Positions 57,501 to 64,000 of a DNA stretch of 64,000 nt are shown here, one piece after another. This stretch comes from Blumeriella jaapii (taxonomy: Eukaryota > Ascomycota > Leotiomycetes > Helotiales > Drepanopezizaceae), in NCBI GenBank assembly GCA_009599575.1, contig VWND01000009.1, forward strand, positions 248,001 through 312,000. The letters are read 5' to 3'. The translations under genes were made by a program, and so were the position numbers. Below the pieces are notes generated by a model. The model searched no databases and was not told where the DNA came from. It worked only from the letters and a program-made list of their open reading frames with translations. Position 1 is the stretch's first letter. Each line of letters opens with the position of its first letter.

Positions 57501-59260
57501 ACCGTGACCAGCAAAACTTCCTCCAGCGGTCGACCGCACCTGCCTATGCCTTCGGCTCGGACCCTCAATACTGCAAAGCAGAAGCCCCTCGTTCGGAAAA
57601 TCACTCTGCTCACACGCCGGCTGCGAAGGCCTCGCAAACGCTCGTGGGACCTGCGGTAGCACAAGCACGATCGACGATGCCCACCGCTACAGCACGGGCG
57701 GCTGGGACTAATACACCACGTCCTATGCCCACGCCACAGTCCATGTACCGTACTGCTAGTCATTCTGTGCCACCCAAGCACATGAATCCCTTTGGTAGCC
57801 GACCACAGCCTGCAAACTCGAGACAAAGCCCTTTTGCAAAGTACCCTTACTTGCAAAAGGAGCACAATAGGTCGCCTTTGGAGTATAAGAGCCCTTACAG
57901 ACCTGGTGGTGGATTCATGAACGGCTATCAGGGCAGTCTTCAAGCGCACTTACAACAGACGATGTTCCAACCAGGTAGCTCTGCCATGTCAAGCGTGTCG
58001 TCCCTCGGAAGTAGTTCGAAGCCTGCATACTCGAATCAGTCCCAGTCTCACTCTGGCTCGCAACAGCTAAATTCGTATGCCTCGAATTTGCTCAAGGGTT
58101 ACGACTCGTATCGCACTTCTGCCCATGCACCTTCTTCGGTATCAGCTCCAATACGTACTTCTGTGCATACCGCTCAGGCTGTGCAAAAGCAGCCTCAGAC
58201 TTCTCCGAATACGTGGGACAAGAAGGAAAGTTCGCAGCTGCATCCGGCTATTCGACAAGAGTACAACAAGATGTATAGTCAATACCAGGCGCCCCAGTTT
58301 CCAGCTTCTCAACCACGAAGCTCTGTCCTCCAACCACCAGCTATGTATCACAGACACGGTCAACTTCAACCGCCCTATCAGCCAGCGGTTGACCCTCAAG
58401 GCCAGGCCCGGTACTGTCCCCAACAAGCAGCCCGGCCACACCCTCAGCACCAAACACCGCAGCTTAGCAAGACTGCGAATCACCCTTCACAATCCACCTA
58501 CCAGCCAGTTGCTGCCCAATCAAATACCCGCCTACCGGCCTCGCAAGCACAGTACCAGCCTTCCCCAGCGGCGAAGAACTTTTCAAACCATCCTCCCGGT
58601 CCGCAGCAGAAGTATCATCAACCCTCTCCTGCCGCTAACAACTCCTATGGCTACTCTACCCCGAGACCATACCAGCCCTCTCAAGCGGCTCGGCAATCGC
58701 CAACTCAACCTCCCACCCAAGAACAAAACCAGCCACCTCCGGTTGCTAGATCTTCGCCTGTCGATGTGCCTACATCTCAGCAGCAGTACCAACCCTCCAC
58801 AGCTACTGCAAGCTCACCAGCTCTCTCCGCTAGTTCTCGGCTGCCCTACATACCATCTCCAGAGGTTTCGGAGTCGCCGATGAGCCTGCCTATTTCTCAG
58901 CATCAGTACCAGCAATCTTCAGCGGATGCAAAGCCTCAAGTCCGTACCCCTCAACAACAGTACACCACTCCCGTGACGCCAATCTCCCAGCCGCAATATC
59001 AGCCTCATCCTTCAGCCACTAACGGGCAATCGCATGTGGCTCATTCACAAGCGCCGTATCAGCATCATACCCAACAGCCACAGGCGAACCAGTCGATTTA
59101 CCCGCATCAGCAACTCTTTCGACACCCGCAGGACCAGCCACAGGCCCAAGCTTCCATGCCTCAAGGCTCGCTGGTTCGCGAACTTCCAGATGTTCCCGCT
59201 GATTCTACTACACTGGTCGAGAGAATGATGATGACTTTGAAGCGGGCTCCGGCTGCTTAG
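54522..59260 (+). CDS. KDM4-type histone lysine demethylase (JmjN-JmjC-extended PHD)
   Basis: Exons 54522-54755, 54837-56878 and 56929-59260 (1535 aa). JmjN spans about residues 60-100 (VPVFKPTMDEFVDFTRYMNA, split by intron 1). JmjC spans about 310-480: FAWHLEDVDLYSINYVHFG provides iron ligands His363 and Glu365, and YGYHSGYNLGYN provides His452, with the 89-residue spacing close to that of human KDM4A. A Lys/Arg-rich insert of about 150 residues separates JmjN and JmjC. An acidic run (about 505-520) precedes an extended PHD module (about 577-693; CILCPND, CNYCRSKKGACFQC, CTRAYHATC, CRFH), and a Tudor-like segment follows (KVGDVCQMQYYKGDIFAGAV). The last about 750 residues are Gln/Pro/Ser-rich and disordered. 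KDM4 enzymes remove methyls from H3K9me3/H3K36me3 using Fe(II) and 2-oxoglutarate. The active-site residues look intact. Confidence 0.95.
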
Positions 59261-60099
59261 CGGAACCGATACTGGAGGCACTGTGCTCGGATTGCTGATC
59301 ACAAGAACGAGGTGGAATCAGGGTTGGCGCACGGAACGAAATAATCATGACCGACGGAACGAAATACATGAGGCGCCTATATGCGATAGCGAGTAACCGA
59401 GTGGCGGGGAGTTCGCTGCTTTCACTGTTGGTGCCATCGGTTTTGGGGGAGCGGGTTGGGATGGAGTTTGGGCATGGTGCGTTCCTCATCTAGTTGCCTT
59501 TCGTTTTGATTGTCTTTTGTTTGCGTTTGTGAATACTCGGGCGAAGGAACCATTGGACGGAAAGACTGTACACTATTCGACTAGCTACTCGAATCGCATT
59601 TTAATACAAGCTAGGCAGACAGCAGCCTGTAAGTGAGTCGGGGGGGAAGGTAGTAAGTAGCTCACGTTGTTTGTTGTCATTCGTCGGATAGGAGGGGTCC
59701 TTAGCCGAGGCCAGAGCCGAGTTCTTCCCCACGATGTCTCACAGCCCCCTTTCCCCTCTCTACCGGCTATATGGATCTGATCGTCGGTCCGTCTTATATC
59801 TGATACCTAGGGTCACGCTCTAAGTTTCTAGCCAGTCTGATTCAAGTGGCGATCTTATCGAAAGCTAAGCTTAGACCCTTTTCCCCAGACTGAAAGCCAA
59901 CATCCGGGGAGGCACAATGCGGGGTCACAACAATAGTTCTCTTCATTCTCAGGGTCAGTAGGGCTGTATAAGAACATGGATGCCTTTACTGAATGGCCCC
60001 CCTGGGGCTTGAGTATACCTTCCACTCTCTCTCAATCTCTATCCGCCAACTCTTTTTCTTTTACCCACATCTCTATACGAATTGGCAGCGGAAGCATTC
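59261..60099. other. Intergenic, 3' of the demethylase and promoter of the GMC oxidase
   Basis: 839 bp without gene signals. A CT-rich stretch (about 60020-60070) lies just upstream of the oxidase ATG, as in many filamentous fungal promoters. Confidence 0.55.
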
Positions 60100-62162
60100 A
60101 TGATGTCTACCTACAACGACTCCATTGGCGAGGTCGACATCATTTTCGCTGGAGGCGGAACTGCTGCTTGTGTTGCAGCTGGTCGTCTCGCGAAAGCCAA
60201 CCCCGATCTCAAAATCCTCTTGGTCGAGGGTGGGAGGAACAATTTCAATGATCCGACGGTTACCAACCCCGCTGTTTACCTGAGCCACTTGGCGCCAGAC
60301 AGCAAGACAGCCTTGGTAGGTCTATGGACTTCTGCTGACATCAAGGTGGATCTCGGATGAGGTCTGATGCTGATGATTTACATGTACTTAGTTCTACAAG
60401 TCGAAAGCTTCCAAGCATCTGAATGGTCGTGAAGCTATTGTGCCCACGGGTGGCATCTTGGGCGGTGGATCTAGTATCAACTTTATGATGTATACTCGTG
60501 CTCAAGGTTCGTTTCTGTGACTGGTTTCGCGTTTCGTTACTCATGCTAATGCAAAGATGAATAGGTGTCGACTTCGACAGCTGGAACACTGAAGGCTGGA
60601 CCGCGAAGGACATGCTCCATTACTGCAACAAGTTGGAGACATATCACCCCGACAGTCCTGCCATCGACCGGAGCAAGCACGGCTATGAGGGTCCCATCCA
60701 CATTTCTGACGGCGGCTACAGGGGCAAGAGCGAGAACGACTTCGTCTCCACCGTCAAGAAAATGGGCCACAATGTGATTGAGGATTTGCAAGACTTGGAG
60801 GCCAATGGAGCATTTTCGGTAAGGCAGATTTCCATTTGGCTCACCTGATGGACCATCTCCGCTGACCCGAATAGAAATGGCACCGATACGTTGGACCGGA
60901 TGGAAAGCGTCAAGACTCCGCCCATCGTTACATCCACCCCCTCCTCCAAAATGGCCAGCACCCCAACCTCCACCTCCTTTTAGAGTCCAAGGTTGTCCGC
61001 GTCTTGTTCGACGAGTCTTCGCCGCCAAAGGCTGTCGGTATCGAGTACAAGGTCAACCCCGAACACCAGCCTGAACTCTCCCTTTCCAAGCCCGTTCACA
61101 AGACTATCACAGCCAAGAAGCTGGTCGTCGTCACGGCCGGTGCTCTCGGCACGCCTCAAGTGCTTGAGCGCTCTGGGGTCGGGAACCCTGAGGTCCTGAA
61201 GAAGCTCGATATCCCCGTCGTCGCTGATTTGCCGGGCGTCGGTGAAAACTACCAAGATCACAACTTGCTCCTCTACCCATACAAGTCCAACCTGGGTGAG
61301 AGCGAGACGCTCGATGGCATTCTCAGCGGCCGCAAAGACTTCGTGCAGGCTCTCGAGGCCCAGGACCCTATGCTGGGCTGGAACGGCATCGGTAAGCTGT
61401 TCTCCAACTCGCCCGCTGATCCGTGACTGACTCGCGACATCCAGATATCTGCGCCAAACTCCGCCCAACAGCGGAGGAAATCGCTGCTCTCGGCCCCGAG
61501 TTCCAGAAAGACTGGGATCGCGAGTTTGCCAACTTTCCCACCCGTCCCATGATGCTCTGCGGCGTCGTGAACGCCTTCCTCGCCGACCCGTCCCTCGTCG
61601 AGCCCGGCCAGTACGTGACGATGGGCACCTACACGGCGTACCCGCTCTCGCGTGGCTCTATCCACATCACGTCGAAGGAGGACGTGATCAACGGGTACGA
61701 ATTCGACGCCGGCTTCCTGCGCGAGCCGTCCGACCTCAAGAAGCAGCTCTGGGCGTACAAGATGTCGCGCGAGATCGCGCGGCGCCTGCCCTACTACGCG
61801 GGCGAGCTGGCTCTTGGGCACCCCAAGTTTGCGGCCGCAGCAAGGCGGCGCTGCAGAGCGGCCCCCTCGGCGCCGACGTCGCCGACATCGAGTACAGCGA
61901 CGACGACGACCGGCTCATCGAGGACTGGATCCGCGACAACCTCAACACGACCTGGCACTCGCTCGGCACGTGTGCCATGAAGCCGCGCGAGCAGGGCGGC
62001 GTGGTCGACGCCAGCCTGAACGTCTATGGCGTCCGGGGACTGAAGGTCGCCGATCTGAGCATGGTTCCTGAGAACGTCGGCGCGAACACGAACAACACTG
62101 CGTTAGCGGTCGGGGAGAAGGCCGCGGCTATCATCGGCCACGAGCTGGGGATTGAGGTTTGA
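60100..62162 (+). CDS. GMC oxidoreductase, alcohol-oxidase-like, with one frameshift
   Basis: Five exons: 60100-60315, 60392-60506, 60565-60818, 60875-61391 and 61445-62162, about 606 aa if one base is restored. The FAD-binding start is EVDIIFAGGGTAACVAAGRLA. GMC signature 1 is GGILGGGSSINFMMYTRAQ, with PTGG before it. FYKSKASKHLNGR resembles methylotroph and filamentous-fungal alcohol oxidases closely. Signature 2 is TAGALGTPQVLERSGVG, and GVGENYQDH follows. The C-terminal catalytic region contains TTWHSLGTCAM (active-site His) and NTNNTALAVGEKAA (Asn). The frame breaks by one base at about 61828-61836 (in GCGGCCGC): upstream and downstream frames are both clearly conserved. The C terminus (GIEV) is not a PTS1 signal, unlike yeast Aox. 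It oxidises short or aryl alcohols to aldehydes with H2O2 if the family role holds. Confidence 0.85.
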
Positions 62163-63350
62163 AGGAAGAGGAGGCTGGCTTGTATAGGATGTTGTGTGCG
62201 TGCGTGTGCGTTTGCGTGTGTTTTGATAGCGTATAACCTCAACGAATGTATGACCGTTTCAAGTCTCTCACCAACCCACGCATGAAAATTCTCGAGCCAG
62301 CCCTTGCAAGCGGAAGCTCAGAAGGCTAGTCCTATCCTACAGAAAGCCGTGTTGACATGTTGACATTGGATGTAGTCCGACTTGATCCAGTGGCATTTCA
62401 ATGCGGTCAAAGTGCTGATGGGAGGTAACGCCATTGCTCCTCCTACCTTCACGTCTCCGCTGAAGAGGGCTACCGGTCCCCGTCCGACACCAAAGTTCCG
62501 CTCTGTCCAGCACAGGTCGTCGTAGACAGGTAAAGTTGAAAAGCGACCCCAGCAATCTTGCCTTGCTGTAACAGGTGAAAGGCTACGATTCTTAGCCCTG
62601 CTGTAACAGGTGAAAGGCTACGATTCTTAGCCCCGACTAAGAGTAATTGCGCTTCTAGAGTGCTCCAACATGCGACGACAGCACGGCAGTCCCTTGGTCT
62701 CGGCAGTAGCATGCATTTGCTTTACTCTGGCTACACGTGCTGGGGATTCCGCCGCACTTTCTCTGATATGTGCCCCATATCCATGGATCAGGAGAAAAGA
62801 CGGGGCTTTGACAGCAGTGATTTAACTGGTACTGGAACAAGCAACAGGAACTTGGTATGTGCTTGTAAATGTGCGATGATGATTCTGTAGTGCCAGTGAA
62901 GAGGAACATAAACAAGCATCAGCAACAGTACAACATTTTACGTCTCAATCCCTCGTGTCTGTACATCCCGGAGTACAATACCAAGACTGTGCTGTGCAAC
63001 TTGCGTTGTATCCTTCCTGACACATGCTATGCTCTTACATAGCTAGGCAAGCAGCGAATGTCCAGTCAAGGCGTGAGTCATTTCCGTATCATTGTAAGTG
63101 AAAAGAGAAGATTGACAGGAGTAAAGCTGCATCTCATAAGAAGATCAGGTCTTCTTCAAAGCGCCGAGAGGTAATGATCAGTCTCCATAGCAGGAAACGA
63201 ATCAGAGAAATACGTCTTGTATCCCGTTTTTCCGCTTCGACAGCGTTTCGAGAATAGAGCCAAAATTCGCGCTCGTCCAGACTGAGCATCGCTAGCAATG
63301 AGCCTCCCACTCCTCGCACCTCTCGATCAGAAGCGTCTGTTCCCCGGCCT
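62163..63350. other. Intergenic with a perfect 35-bp tandem duplication
   Basis: Two copies of a 35-bp unit (TGCTGTAACAGGTGAAAGGC...) lie at 62564-62598 and 62599-62633. No gene is recognised; the 3' flanks of the GMC oxidase and PMP3 genes converge here. Confidence 0.6.
62564..62633. repeat. Two-copy 35-bp tandem repeat
   Basis: The second copy follows the first directly and is essentially identical, implying a recent duplication. Confidence 0.92.
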
Positions 63351-63775
63351 CTACGCCCTCCTCCTCCGATACGCAAGCCCGCCGCTCTGCACCTTGTCAC
63401 TGAAGAGAAAGGGCGCATCGCGCGTCAAGAAGACGCCCCTCCTGCGGAGCTTTCTGCGGCGGCAGAAGACGACGATGAGGTAGATGGCGTGGACATGGCC
63501 CGGGATGTACCTATGGCGCCGCAGGTTCAATCACGTGATTCTCCCCGACTGGAAATCTCCATTGGAAGGGTGCGAGAAGGTCACATACCCGAGCAGAGTG
63601 AGGATAAGGTTGACCAGGAAATCCGGACCGCAGCCTGCGATCATCAATACGGCTACCGGCGGGACTATATGTACAATCCCATCGTTAGCGTGATGTCTCT
63701 CTCGATCTGTTGGCATTCGAAGCACTTACAGATGATGGTGAATAGAAGCAAGAAGACGAAGAACAAAACCGCCAT
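63351..63775 (-). CDS. pmp3: PMP3 / UPF0057 plasma-membrane proteolipid
   Basis: Three short exons, 63775-63730, 63664-63589 and 63510-63351 (93 aa), with introns of 65 and 78 bp (GTAAGT and GTATGT donors; ATATAG and CATAG acceptors). Splicing gives MAVLFFVFLLLFTIIFPPVAVLM, then IAGCGPDFLVNLILTLLGYIPGH and VHAIYLIVVFCRRR: the two membrane helices and the G-[YW]-[IV]-P-G-[HI]-[IV]-H-A turn of the family. The C-terminal extension of about 38 residues contains APFLFSDKVQSGGLAY, the kind of tail seen in filamentous fungal forms (yeast Pmp3 is 55 aa). Pmp3 affects membrane potential and salt/cation tolerance. The gene is easily missed because each exon is tiny. Confidence 0.93.
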
Positions 63776-63782
63776 TGTGGCT

Positions 63783-63814
63783 CTTTGTCTCTCTCTCTCT
63801 CTCTCTCTCTCTGT
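63783..63814. repeat. CT dinucleotide tract in the PMP3 leader
   Basis: About a dozen CT units directly upstream (on the minus strand, GA units) of the PMP3 start codon; pyrimidine/purine tracts of this kind are common in fungal 5' leaders. 63815-64000 beyond it shows no gene. Confidence 0.85.
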
Positions 63815-64000
63815 CAAGAAACGTGGTGCTTCTTAAAACCAATATTGAGCACTCGATCCTTCATTCTGATGAAGATTTCTTTCCCTCTTTCTCTCTCTCC
63901 GGAAGGGAAAATCCAGGTGTAAAGATACTGGAGGCCGGGGCAGTGCCTGTTCCGCCGCGCCTGCTCCGCACTTGAGGATAGAGTTCCGATGCGCATTCTG

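Noticed and set aside
1..64000. CRISPR arrays, tRNA/rRNA genes, telomere repeats
   Set aside because: No spaced repeat array, no convincing tRNA T-arm/acceptor pair and no TTAGGG array were seen by eye; a dedicated RNA search was not possible.

Overview
The window looks like nuclear DNA of a filamentous ascomycete (Pezizomycotina). The protein-coding genes carry several short introns (about 45-130 bp) with GTACGT/GTATGT/GTAAGT donors, CTAAC/CTGAC-like branch sites and CAG/TAG acceptors. Two AT-rich islands hold transposons decayed almost entirely by C-to-T and G-to-A transitions, the mark of repeat-induced point mutation (RIP). A Dothideomycete is my guess from general style only. I see no prokaryotic or viral features.

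Layout. 1-2.1 kb is stacked simple-sequence DNA with no gene. 2.2-5.3 kb (-) is an EF-hand MscS-type mechanosensitive channel. 7.7-8.6 kb (-) is an unknown CxxC protein and 8.85-9.84 kb (-) an NmrA-like dehydrogenase/regulator. 10.54-16.73 kb is a full-length but dead Ty1/copia LTR retrotransposon with matching 5-bp target duplications. 18.3-18.9 kb (+) is a small GPI-type secreted protein. 18.9-26 kb is gene-poor and includes a 1.36-kb TIR element inserted at TA inside a tandem repeat. Next come an MFS transporter (26.05-27.7 kb, +), a Nudix/eIF2B-like fusion (29.4-31.0 kb, +) and a Cys-rich single-pass membrane protein (31.4-33.0 kb, +).

33.7-39.9 kb is a compact housekeeping block of five alternating genes: RPB4 (-), TRS23 (+), RPN10 (-), the Borealin/NBL1 homologue (+) and TMA22/DENR (-). 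They serve transcription, ER-Golgi vesicle tethering, the proteasome, the chromosomal passenger complex and translation. Two head-to-head pairs share intergenic promoters of roughly 0.4 kb.

40.5-41.35 kb (-) is a broken ammonium-transporter gene. 45.0-46.25 kb (+) is a secreted KNH-like/GPI repeat protein with two single-base frame breaks in its minisatellite. 48.4-50.4 kb (+) is a 14-TM DHA2-type MFS exporter. 54.5-59.3 kb (+) is a large KDM4-type JmjN/JmjC histone demethylase. 60.1-62.2 kb (+) is a GMC alcohol-oxidase-like flavoenzyme with one frameshift near its C terminus, and 63.35-63.78 kb (-) is a PMP3 proteolipid.

I found no clearly new multi-gene system. The most informative signals are the datable RIP-killed copia element with exact ends, the TIR element whose empty site survives in the adjacent repeat copy, a start codon split by an intron in TRS23, a 20-nt micro-exon in TMA22, and three genes broken or frameshifted at single-base resolution.
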